64,000 nt of DNA from Syntrophaceticus sp050949745. Its GTDB lineage: Bacteria > Bacillota > DSM-12270 > Thermacetogeniales > Thermacetogeniaceae. The stretch spans positions 1-64,000 of the forward strand of contig JBMNGF010000021.1 of the NCBI GenBank assembly GCA_050949745.1, written 5' to 3'. Position numbers and translations under genes: made by a program. Shown in pieces: positions 15,306 to 22,520 of this stretch. The stretch's first letter is position 1; every line of letters starts with the position of its first letter. Below the pieces are notes generated by a model, which saw nothing but the letters and a program-made list of their open reading frames with translations, was not told the origin of the DNA and searched no databases.

Positions 15306-16418
15306 TTGGGGTTTAGGTTTGAATTATTAAAGAAATCACCGCAGAGTGGTGCGCGTCTGGGTATATTGCATACAGAGAGAGGTGATATTCATACCCCGGT
15401 TTTTATGCCTGTAGGGACTCAGGCCACTGTGAAAACCATGACTCCACAAGAGGTGGAGGAGCTTGGGGCTGAAATTATTCTCTCCAATACATACCATCTT
15501 TATCTCCGGCCTGGGCCAGAGATCATCAGGGAAGCGGGTGGACTGCATAAGTTCATGAACTGGCAGAGGCCAATCCTTACTGATAGTGGGGGGTTTCAGG
15601 TTTTCAGTTTGTCGTCACTGCGAAAAATTACTGATGATGGGGTTCATTTCAGGTCTCATCTTGACGGTTCCAAGCACTTCATAGGCCCGGAAGAGTCGAT
15701 GAAAATTCAGGCGGCTTTAGGATCTGATATAGCGATGGCCTTTGACGAGTGTTCCCCTTATCCCTGTTCATATGAGGAAGCCCTAGAGGGGCTAGAGCGG
15801 ACGACCCGCTGGGCAGAGCGCTCTCTAAAGGCTCCTCATGCTCCCAGCCAGGTTGTTTTCGGCATTGTTCAGGGGAGTGTTTATCCTGAGCTGCGGGCAC
15901 GCAGTGCCAGACAGATAACAGGCTTAGATTTTCCTGGCTATGCAATAGGTGGTTTGAGTGTCGGTGAACCGAAGGCAATTATGTATGAAATTTTAGAATA
16001 TACAACAGCCCTGCTGCCTGAAAACAAGCCCAGGTATTTGATGGGTGTGGGAAGTGCAGACTGTCTTTGGGAAGGTGTAGCCCGTGGTATCGATATGTTT
16101 GACTGTGTTTTGCCTACTAGGGTTGCCCGCAATGGTACAGCTTTTACCTCACAGGGGAAGGTAGTTGTGCGCAATGCCAGGTATGCTCGGGATTTTTCTC
16201 CACTGGAGTTGGGTTGTGACTGCTATACCTGCCGCAATTTTACTAGGGCTTATCTTCGGCACCTTTTTCATGCGGGAGAGATGCTGGGACCCCGTTTGTT
16301 GACAATTCATAATCTTCATTTTACCCTGGGGGTTATGGAAAAAATACGCCAGTCCATTAAGGATGATTGTTTCCAGGAAGCCAAAGAGGACTTTTTCAAG
16401 CATTATAGTGTTCAATAA
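15306..16418 (+). CDS. tgt: tRNA-guanine transglycosylase (queuine tRNA-ribosyltransferase)
   Basis: This enzyme of about 370 residues exchanges guanine-34 of GUN-anticodon tRNAs for preQ1. The catalytic region reads ILTDSGGFQVFSL, the second key segment is MGVGSADCLWEGVARGIDMFDCVLP (shown here only as a family signature), and zinc is bound by CDCYTC and the later His. TTG 15306 is preferred since AGAGGGGG ends 8 bases before it; GTG 15297 overlaps that site. It forms the core of the ruv-que cluster. Confidence 0.95.
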   Translation: MGFRFELLKKSPQSGARLGILHTERGDIHTPVFMPVGTQATVKTMTPQEVEELGAEIILSNTYHLYLRPGPEIIREAGGLHKFMNWQRPILTDSGGFQVFSLSSLRKITDDGVHFRSHLDGSKHFIGPEESMKIQAALGSDIAMAFDECSPYPCSYEEALEGLERTTRWAERSLKAPHAPSQVVFGIVQGSVYPELRARSARQITGLDFPGYAIGGLSVGEPKAIMYEILEYTTALLPENKPRYLMGVGSADCLWEGVARGIDMFDCVLPTRVARNGTAFTSQGKVVVRNARYARDFSPLELGCDCYTCRNFTRAYLRHLFHAGEMLGPRLLTIHNLHFTLGVMEKIRQSIKDDCFQEAKEDFFKHYSVQ

Positions 16419-16572
16419 TAGTTATTAAAGAGATAAAAGCTGTAGCAGAATGATAAACAGCTTCATTGGAAGTGACAGCTGTTTACTCTGAAAAGAAGTG
16501 ATTATTATGAAAAGGTTTTTTTAGGGCAATAGCGAATTTCAATTAGAATGGAATTGATTAAGGAGCAGTTAA
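16419..16572. other. Gap between tgt and HD-domain gene
   Basis: No gene here. AACAGCT (about 16456-16462) and AGCTGTT (about 16477-16483) form a short inverted repeat. yajC, usual at this place between tgt and secD, is not present. Confidence 0.35.
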
Positions 16573-17244
16573 GTGCAAAAAAATAGAATCACATTAGAAG
16601 AGATTAAAGAGAATATATTTGTCAAGACCCTGATTCGTGTCGGCAATGAAAATCTGAAAGTTATGGGTTTTACTGAGCATGGTTTTCGCCATTTAAGTCT
16701 TGTCTCGAATATCGCATATAATGTTATCAGAATCTTGGGGCTATCTGAACGGGAGGCAGAACTGGCTTCTATTGCAGGTTATATGCATGATATAGGTAAT
16801 GTTGTGAACAGAAGGGGTCACCATCTTTCAGGGGCGATCCTTGCTTATTATATACTGGATGACCTAGGGATGCATCCTGATGAACTCTTTACTGTGGTCT
16901 CAGCTATTGGCAACCATGATGAAGAGACAGGGCAGCCGGTCAATAATGTAGCGGCAGCTTTAATACTTGCTGACAAGTCTGATGTTCACAGGACCAGGGT
17001 GCGCAATAAAACCAATATCGGGTTAGATATTCATGACCGGGTCAATTATGCTGTTGAACGGTCTTTTTTAAGGGTAGACCCTGAAAAGAAACATATATCA
17101 CTGGAGTTGGATATTGACTCTCAAATCAGTCCGGTCATGGATTATTTTGAAATATTTTTAAGCAGGATGATTATGTGCAGACGGGCAGCCGAATTTTTAG
17201 GTTGCACTTTTGCATTAGAAATAAATGGGAAAAAACTGGTTTAA
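16573..17244 (+). CDS. HD-domain phosphohydrolase
   Basis: This 223-residue protein has the metal-binding HD pattern: H40, MHDIGN (H72, D73), the His pair in RRGHHLSG, a further NHDEETGQ, and a later DKSDVH. These are features of HD superfamily phosphohydrolases, which act on nucleotides or cyclic dinucleotides. A C-terminal region of about 60 residues is not assigned. GTG 16573 follows AAGGAGC. It lies between tgt and secD in the same direction, where many Firmicutes encode YajC; its substrate is not known. Confidence 0.85.
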   Translation: MQKNRITLEEIKENIFVKTLIRVGNENLKVMGFTEHGFRHLSLVSNIAYNVIRILGLSEREAELASIAGYMHDIGNVVNRRGHHLSGAILAYYILDDLGMHPDELFTVVSAIGNHDEETGQPVNNVAAALILADKSDVHRTRVRNKTNIGLDIHDRVNYAVERSFLRVDPEKKHISLELDIDSQISPVMDYFEIFLSRMIMCRRAAEFLGCTFALEINGKKLV

Positions 17245-17264
17245 CCAAGGAAGGAGAGACACAG

Positions 17265-18572
17265 ATGGCAGGTAAGAAGCGAAAGCCTACAACTGCAAAG
17301 ACAGGACAGCCAACGAGACGAAAGATTGTGCCTGCCGGGCCCAAGCAAACCGGTATCAGCTGGCCGGAGACGGTAATTTTTTTATTTATAGTTGCGGCAA
17401 TTTTTTGTGCAGCTGTTTTTTTGACAAAACCGATAGCAGGGCAACTGCAGGGGCAGTTGGGGTTGGATTTACGCGGTGGTGTGCATGTTGTATATGAAGC
17501 AGTACCCTCTGAGGGGGCACCTGTAACCAGTGATGCTGTCGATAAATTGATCGGCGTCTTCCGCAACAGGATCGATGCCTATGGGCTGACTGAGCCATTA
17601 TTCCAAAAGCAGGGTGATAATAGGGTTGTTGTGGAGCTTCCTGGGGTCAAGGATCCAGAGGAAGCTATAGAACTGCTGGGCAGGACTGCTCATATGGAGT
17701 TTAAAACAGAGGATGGGAAAACCGTTCTGACCGGACAGCATCTGGAGAACGCCGAAGCCCAGTTGAACCCCAATAATAACCAGCCTCTTGTAGCCCTGAC
17801 CTTTAATGATGAGGGTGCAAAAATTTTTAAAGAGGTAACCACAGCTAATGTAGGCAGGAAATTGGCCATTTACCTGGACGATAACCTGATTACTGCCCCG
17901 ACGATCAATGGGCCGATTCCCGGTGGCAATGCACAGATCAGTGGCGGGTATGAATCCCTGGAAGAAGCACAGACAGAGGCACTGCTTTTGCGATCAGGAG
18001 CCCTGCCGGTCAATGTTGAACTTATGGAAAAGCGGAGCATAGGACCTACCCTTGGGCAGGAATCTTTGGAGCTCAGCTTGAAAGCTGGAATCATCGGTAT
18101 AGGGGCAGTCTTTTTATTTATGTTGCTCTATTACCGTTGGCCTGGGGTCATTGCAGTTCTCTCCCTTATCTTTTACGGGCTGATTGTAGTGGGAATCTTT
18201 ATCCTAATCGACACTACATTAACCCTTCCAGGTATAGCTGGGATAGTTCTTTCTGTAGGGATGGCGGTAGATGCCAATATTATTATTTATGAGCGCCTCA
18301 AAGAGGAACTGCGAGCAGGAAAGACCCTGCGTTCTGCTATTGATGCAGGTTTCCGTAACGCCTTCCGGGCGATTTTGGATTCAAATGTGACAACCTTAAT
18401 AGCTGCGGCAGTGTTGTATTTTCTGGGAACAGGGCCGATCAGGGGTTTTGCGATTACACTGAGTATCGGTATTCTGGTGAGCATGTTTACGGCTATTTCC
18501 TTTATCCGTTTTATACTCCACCTGGTTGCTAAGTCCCGGTTGGTTGTCAATCCTAAGGCTTACGGTGTTTAA
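17265..18572 (+). CDS. secD: Protein translocase subunit SecD
   Basis: This membrane protein of about 435 residues uses the proton gradient to help pull secreted proteins through SecYEG. A basic 40-residue cytoplasmic N terminus precedes helix 1. LGLDLRGGVHVVYE marks the first periplasmic domain, and five more helices follow, including GMAVDANIIIYERLKEE. ATG 17265 follows AAGGAGAG; an earlier in-frame ATG at 17175 would lie inside the HD gene and is not used. secF follows after 20 bases. SecD and SecF are separate genes here, not fused. Confidence 0.95.
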   Translation: MAGKKRKPTTAKTGQPTRRKIVPAGPKQTGISWPETVIFLFIVAAIFCAAVFLTKPIAGQLQGQLGLDLRGGVHVVYEAVPSEGAPVTSDAVDKLIGVFRNRIDAYGLTEPLFQKQGDNRVVVELPGVKDPEEAIELLGRTAHMEFKTEDGKTVLTGQHLENAEAQLNPNNNQPLVALTFNDEGAKIFKEVTTANVGRKLAIYLDDNLITAPTINGPIPGGNAQISGGYESLEEAQTEALLLRSGALPVNVELMEKRSIGPTLGQESLELSLKAGIIGIGAVFLFMLLYYRWPGVIAVLSLIFYGLIVVGIFILIDTTLTLPGIAGIVLSVGMAVDANIIIYERLKEELRAGKTLRSAIDAGFRNAFRAILDSNVTTLIAAAVLYFLGTGPIRGFAITLSIGILVSMFTAISFIRFILHLVAKSRLVVNPKAYGV

Positions 18573-18592
18573 TTAGGGAGGCGGAAAAAAGC

Positions 18593-19453
18593 ATGAATAT
18601 CGTTAAATCGAGAAAATACTGGTACATAATAGCTCTTCTTTTAATTTCGGTAGGCCTGCTCTCTGTTGGAATCAAGGGTTTCAATACTGGGATCGATTAC
18701 ACTGGAGGCAGCCTGATTGAACTAAGGTTTGAGCAGCAAGTAGAGATCAGTGATGTGCGTGCAGTTTTAAATGATGCAGGTCTACCCCAGGACAGCAGAG
18801 TGCAGGAGAGCGAGGGAAATGTGATCATGATCCGCACAAGTGCTCTATCTCAAGAGGAAAGCGGAGCATTACTGCAGGGGTTAGAAGAGGAATTCGGCAG
18901 TTATGATTTGCTGCGTAATGAAAGTGTAGGGCCAACTGTAGGTAAGGAACTGCGGAACAAAGCAATACTCTCTCTGGTTATTGCTTTTGCCTTAATGATT
19001 GTCTACATTTCTATACGCTTCGAGCTGGTTTCAGGTTTGGCTGCAGTTAGTGCACTGATCCATGATATCTTGATAACAGTGGGATTGGTATCAGTGTTGG
19101 GTTTAGAGGTAAATGAGGCTTTTATTGCGGCACTGCTGACGATTGTAGGCTATTCAGTCAATGCTACGATCGTTACTTTTGATCGAGTCCGTGAGAATAT
19201 GGGTAAATGGAAAAAAGGAGAATCTTTGGATGAAATCCTCCACCGCAGTATTATGCAGACCTTGACAAGGACATTAAATACAGTTCTCACTGTTGTCTTG
19301 GTTCTAGCTGCATTGTTAATATTTGGCGGTGTGACCCTCAAGAGTTTTGTTGCTATTATGCTCATTGGGGTTGTTGCAGGGTGTTTTTCATCAATATTCC
19401 TTGCCAGCCCACTGTGGTATGATCTTCGCAGATTGCGTGGGGAAAGAGTATAA
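18593..19453 (+). CDS. secF: Protein translocase subunit SecF
   Basis: This 286-residue partner of SecD has six predicted helices. It has the family motifs GFNTGIDYTGGSLIELRF near the N terminus, VGPTVGKELRNKAI, and GYSVNATIVTFDRVREN in helix 4-5. Length is normal. A good AGGGAGGCGG precedes its ATG. It ends about 60 bases before the cobalamin riboswitch that controls the next gene. Confidence 0.95.
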   Translation: MNIVKSRKYWYIIALLLISVGLLSVGIKGFNTGIDYTGGSLIELRFEQQVEISDVRAVLNDAGLPQDSRVQESEGNVIMIRTSALSQEESGALLQGLEEEFGSYDLLRNESVGPTVGKELRNKAILSLVIAFALMIVYISIRFELVSGLAAVSALIHDILITVGLVSVLGLEVNEAFIAALLTIVGYSVNATIVTFDRVRENMGKWKKGESLDEILHRSIMQTLTRTLNTVLTVVLVLAALLIFGGVTLKSFVAIMLIGVVAGCFSSIFLASPLWYDLRRLRGERV

Positions 19454-19511
19454 AGCTCTTGCCAGCTGGTCTTTTATAGGTTATGATATGAGTTAGAAAA
19501 TAGTCTACGAT

Positions 19512-19684
19512 AATAGTGCAACAGGTGCCCATTAGGGTGAATAGGGAATCAGGTGAAAATCCTTGAGCGGTCCCGCCACTGTAACCAGTAACAAACCTGT
19601 AGGATACCACTGGATCGGCCAACCGGTCTGGGAAGGTGCAGGGGAGGATGAACTGGAAGCCAGGAGACCTGCCTGTTGACGTGA
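19512..19684 (+). ncRNA. Cobalamin (B12) riboswitch
   Basis: Conserved pieces are present in the right order: AGGTGCCC near the 5' end, GGGAATCAGGTGAAAATCC, GCCACTGTAACC (the B12 box region), GTCTGGGAAGG, and AGCCAGGAGACCTGCC near the 3' end. It lies before cobT and is followed at once by an intrinsic terminator, so B12 binding likely turns off transcription. Confidence 0.95.
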
Positions 19685-19700
19685 AATAAAGGGATGATGG

Positions 19701-19741
19701 AAAAGTCCCCAGCCCATAATAAGGGTTGGGGACTTTTTTTT
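19701..19741 (+). terminator. Riboswitch-controlled terminator
   Basis: AAAAGTCCCC with inner AGCCC pairs with GGGTT and GGGGACTTTTTTT. It is placed between the riboswitch and cobT and is the expression platform. Confidence 0.9.
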
Positions 19742-19765
19742 ATAAAAAATGAGGAGGTTATGCTG

Positions 19766-20821
19766 ATGTTGTTGGAAACTACCATCAAGAAGATCAGTGA
19801 ACTGCAAAGTGAGGCCATGGAAAGGGCGCGTAACCATCAGAAGAATCTGATCAAGCCCTATGGAAGTTTAGGTATGCTGGAGGAAGTAGCTGTTAAGATT
19901 GCTGGAATTACCGGGGAGGTAAGTCCTAATCTTGAAAAAAAAGCTGTGATTACCTGTGCAGGTGATCATGGTGTGACAAAGCAAGGGGTCAGTGTTGCTG
20001 CTCAGGAAGTGAGTAAGCAGATGTTGATCGGGATGTTAAATGGGGGCGCTGCCATTAATGTGCTAAGCAGACATGTAGGTGCTGAAGTGATCTGTGTTGA
20101 TTTTGGTATTGTCGAACAGCTAGATGACCCCCGTCTTGTTGTAAAGAGGGTTGCCCCGGCTACCGATGATATCAGTCAGGGACCTGCTATGACAAGGGAG
20201 CAGGCCCGAGCTGCAGTAGAAGGTGGGATCGAGACAGCTATTGAGGCAATCAATAAAGGTAAGCAGCTCTTGGCAACTGGTGATTTGGGAATCGGCAATA
20301 CTACACCTAGTTCTGCTATTCTGGCGGCCTTCACCGGATTTCCTGTAGACCTGATCATAGGCAAAGGAACAGGCATCAAGCATGATGCAATGCAGCGCAA
20401 GATCCGTGTTGTGGAGCAGGCTCTCAGTATCAACAAACCCGATCCAAGGGATGGTCTCGATGTATTAGCCAAGGTAGGAGGATTCGAAATCGGAGGTATC
20501 GCCGGAGTAATTCTGGGAGCTGCTGCATCTCGTGTGCCTGTGGTTATCGATGGCTTTATCTCCTGTGCCGGTGCCATGATCGCCCGGTCTTTGGCTCCAC
20601 AATCTGTGGATTACATGATAGCCTCCCATCTTTCAGAGGAACCGGGGCACAAGATTATGCTTACTTGGTTAGGTTTGAAGCCTATGCTTCATATGAATAT
20701 GCGTTTAGGAGAGGGAACAGGTGCGGCACTTGCTTTTAACCTTATTGACGCAGCTTTGGGAATCGTCAGAGAAATGGCCAGCTTTGATTCGGCAGGAGTA
20801 TCTGATGACGGTTTGCGCTAA
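19766..20821 (+). CDS. cobT: Nicotinate-nucleotide--dimethylbenzimidazole phosphoribosyltransferase CobT
   Basis: This 351-residue enzyme activates the lower base (5,6-dimethylbenzimidazole or a related base) for attachment to the corrinoid ring in late B12 assembly. Visible motifs are KPYGSLGMLEEVAVKIAGI, ITCAGDHGVTKQGVS, ATGDLGIGNTTPSSA, and the C-terminal GEGTGAALAF carrying the catalytic Glu. ATG 19766 follows GAGGAGG by 8 bases; ATG 19760 is too near it. It is the only B12 gene here and is controlled by the riboswitch upstream. Confidence 0.96.
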   Translation: MLLETTIKKISELQSEAMERARNHQKNLIKPYGSLGMLEEVAVKIAGITGEVSPNLEKKAVITCAGDHGVTKQGVSVAAQEVSKQMLIGMLNGGAAINVLSRHVGAEVICVDFGIVEQLDDPRLVVKRVAPATDDISQGPAMTREQARAAVEGGIETAIEAINKGKQLLATGDLGIGNTTPSSAILAAFTGFPVDLIIGKGTGIKHDAMQRKIRVVEQALSINKPDPRDGLDVLAKVGGFEIGGIAGVILGAAASRVPVVIDGFISCAGAMIARSLAPQSVDYMIASHLSEEPGHKIMLTWLGLKPMLHMNMRLGEGTGAALAFNLIDAALGIVREMASFDSAGVSDDGLR

Positions 20822-20943
20822 TTGAATATAACAGTCGTTTGCATCTGATTGCCTAATGGTTTTACCTGTGTTAGTATAAATGTGACAAAGTCAGGCTCAC
20901 GATTGGGCCGGGTCTATGAGACAGCGGGTATAGTAAATCTCGC

Positions 20944-20988
20944 GGGACTTCATCAAGCTATTTATGAACCTTGATGGGTTCCTTTTTG
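20944..20988 (+). terminator. Probable Rho-independent terminator after cobT
   Basis: CATCAAG (20951-20957) pairs with CTTGATG (20970-20976), the stem can extend to GGGAC/GTTCC, and TTTTT follows. It ends just before the CDF transporter gene. Confidence 0.55.
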
Positions 20989-21013
20989 TATATTGAAACA
21001 GGGGGTATCTGCT

Positions 21014-21934
21014 TTGAAAAAGGTAGCGGCAGCAAGGTTATCTGTTATTTCCAACTCTTTTCTGATAGCTCTTAAGTTAGCTGTCGGATTGACAATTAAT
21101 TCGGTAAGCGTTATTTCAGAGGCGATACACTCAGGAATGGATTTAATGGCTGCCCTGATCGCTCTTTTTGCGGTGAGCAAAAGCGACAAGCCTCCAGATG
21201 CTGAACACCAGTATGGGCATGGAAAGATTGAAAATTTATCTGGGGTGATTGAAGCAATCCTGATCTTTGCTGCAGCTATCTGGATCATCAGGGAGGCAGC
21301 TGTCAAGCTGACTACAGGTGTCCAGGTGGAGACACCTCTCTGGGGGATGGGCGTTATGTGTTTTTCCGCTGCTGTGAATTGGGTTGTTTCATCTCTATTA
21401 ATGAAAACAGCTCGTGAAACAGATTCTATAGCTCTGGAGGCAGATGCCCTGCATTTAAGAACCGATGTCTATACATCGGCAGGGGTTGCTGTGGGGATGT
21501 TGCTGCTCTGGGTCACAGATATCCAACTATTTGACCCTCTAATCGCTATAGCTGTTGCTCTGTTGATTATTAAGGCTGCATATGATTTGACCATCAAAGC
21601 CTTTTTCCCCCTGCTCGATACCAGTCTGCCTCAGGAAGAAGAAGCAGAGATCAGAGAAATCATCAAGGGTTATGAACGAATGGTTCTCAGTTTTCATGCA
21701 CTGCGGACGCGAAAAGCCGGAGCTCAGCGGTTTATTGACCTGCATCTGGTGGTGCCCCAGTATTATAATATAGCTGCTACTCATCAGGTATGTGATCATA
21801 TCGAAGGAGAAATAAAGGATAGATATCCTGGTTCACATGTGCTCATCCATGTGGAGCCCTGTCAGATCGGAGAGGATTGTAAGGGATGTGGGGAGCGGAG
21901 ACAGTGCAAAATTCTAAAGAAAAGAATGGATTAG
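21014..21934 (+). CDS. Cation diffusion facilitator (CDF) family metal exporter
   Basis: This protein of about 306 residues exports divalent metal ions by proton antiport. It has the six-helix core with HSGMD in helix 2, YGHGKIENLSG after helix 2-3, HLRTD in helix 5, and a cytoplasmic domain ending in an extra Cys-containing tail, EDCKGCGERRQCKI. The tail could bind metal and is not in every CDF protein. TTG 21014 follows AGGGGGT; TTG 20993 is an alternative. Zinc, iron or manganese is possible; the sequence does not decide. Confidence 0.9.
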   Translation: MKKVAAARLSVISNSFLIALKLAVGLTINSVSVISEAIHSGMDLMAALIALFAVSKSDKPPDAEHQYGHGKIENLSGVIEAILIFAAAIWIIREAAVKLTTGVQVETPLWGMGVMCFSAAVNWVVSSLLMKTARETDSIALEADALHLRTDVYTSAGVAVGMLLLWVTDIQLFDPLIAIAVALLIIKAAYDLTIKAFFPLLDTSLPQEEEAEIREIIKGYERMVLSFHALRTRKAGAQRFIDLHLVVPQYYNIAATHQVCDHIEGEIKDRYPGSHVLIHVEPCQIGEDCKGCGERRQCKILKKRMD

Positions 21935-22027
21935 CAGGGATTTACCCCTTTTGAAACGAATTAACCCAGAATAAAAGACATAGGTGGACGGTTCTCTTGT
22001 GTCAATATCTAAACATTGCAAAATATG

Positions 22028-22101
22028 TGGAATGGCACACCGGTGAACTTTATTTACTTAGAGTGGAAGTATTGCTTCGTACTCTAAGTAAAGTGGTTCC
22101 A
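22028..22101 (+). other. Long perfect hairpin of unknown role
   Basis: TTTACTTAGAGT (22053-22064) pairs perfectly with ACTCTAAGTAAA (22081-22092). Inside, GAAG (22066-22069) pairs CTTC (22075-22078); outside, TGGAA (22028-22032) can pair TTCCA (22097-22101). No T-tract follows. It may be a structured leader for the lapA-like gene 28 bases later. Confidence 0.5.
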
Positions 22102-22128
22102 TAGCCAAAAATGGAGGGGTGTTTGGGG

Positions 22129-22389
22129 ATGCCACTTATCTATGGGATAAGCATTTTACTATTTTCGATTTTAATTGCGATTTTGGCTGTCCAGAATGCG
22201 GGGCCGGTATCTATCAAATTTTTCTTTTGGGCTGTGCCTGAGATGCCACTTGTGTTGGTGATCTTAGGGACAGCTCTCTGTGGCCTTGTGGTGGGTTTTC
22301 TGCTGGGACGTTTTTCAAGGAGAAAATCTGCTGAAAAACAGAAAAAAGCTGCTGAAGAACCGCTTAATCCTGAAACTCCGCTTAATTAG
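22129..22389 (+). CDS. LapA-domain (DUF1049) small membrane protein
   Basis: This 86-residue protein has two transmembrane helices joined by a short loop, with the family pattern AVQNAGPVSIKFFFWAVPEMPL between them. A charged cytoplasmic tail (RRKSAEKQKKAAEE) follows. The family is linked to lipopolysaccharide assembly in Gram-negatives; its role in Gram-positive bacteria is unknown. ATG 22129 follows GGAGGGG by 9 bases; ATG 22111 overlaps that site. Confidence 0.8.
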   Translation: MPLIYGISILLFSILIAILAVQNAGPVSIKFFFWAVPEMPLVLVILGTALCGLVVGFLLGRFSRRKSAEKQKKAAEEPLNPETPLN

Positions 22390-22402
22390 AGAAGCGGAGT
22401 TT
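22373..22402 (+). terminator. Terminator overlapping the lapA-like stop codon
   Basis: AAACTCCGCTT (22373-22383) pairs perfectly over 11 bp with AAGCGGAGTTT (22392-22402). The left arm encodes the last residues of the protein, and a short T run lies in the right arm. Confidence 0.65.
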
Positions 22403-22520
22403 ACTTGCAGCAAGATCGCCTTACCGATGCCAGAGATAACCTGTACTCAACACCTGGGACGCCTTTGCTTGACAGAAATACTGCATTGCCCGTAGGATAT
22501 TTGTAGAGAGGGATGGAATA

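Noticed and set aside
17175..17264. N-terminal extension of SecD
   Set aside because: It overlaps the HD-domain gene; the ATG at 17265 has a strong AAGGAGAG and the usual SecD N terminus.
19694..19765. N-terminal extension of CobT
   Set aside because: It would be translated through the riboswitch terminator; the ATG at 19766 has GAGGAGG.
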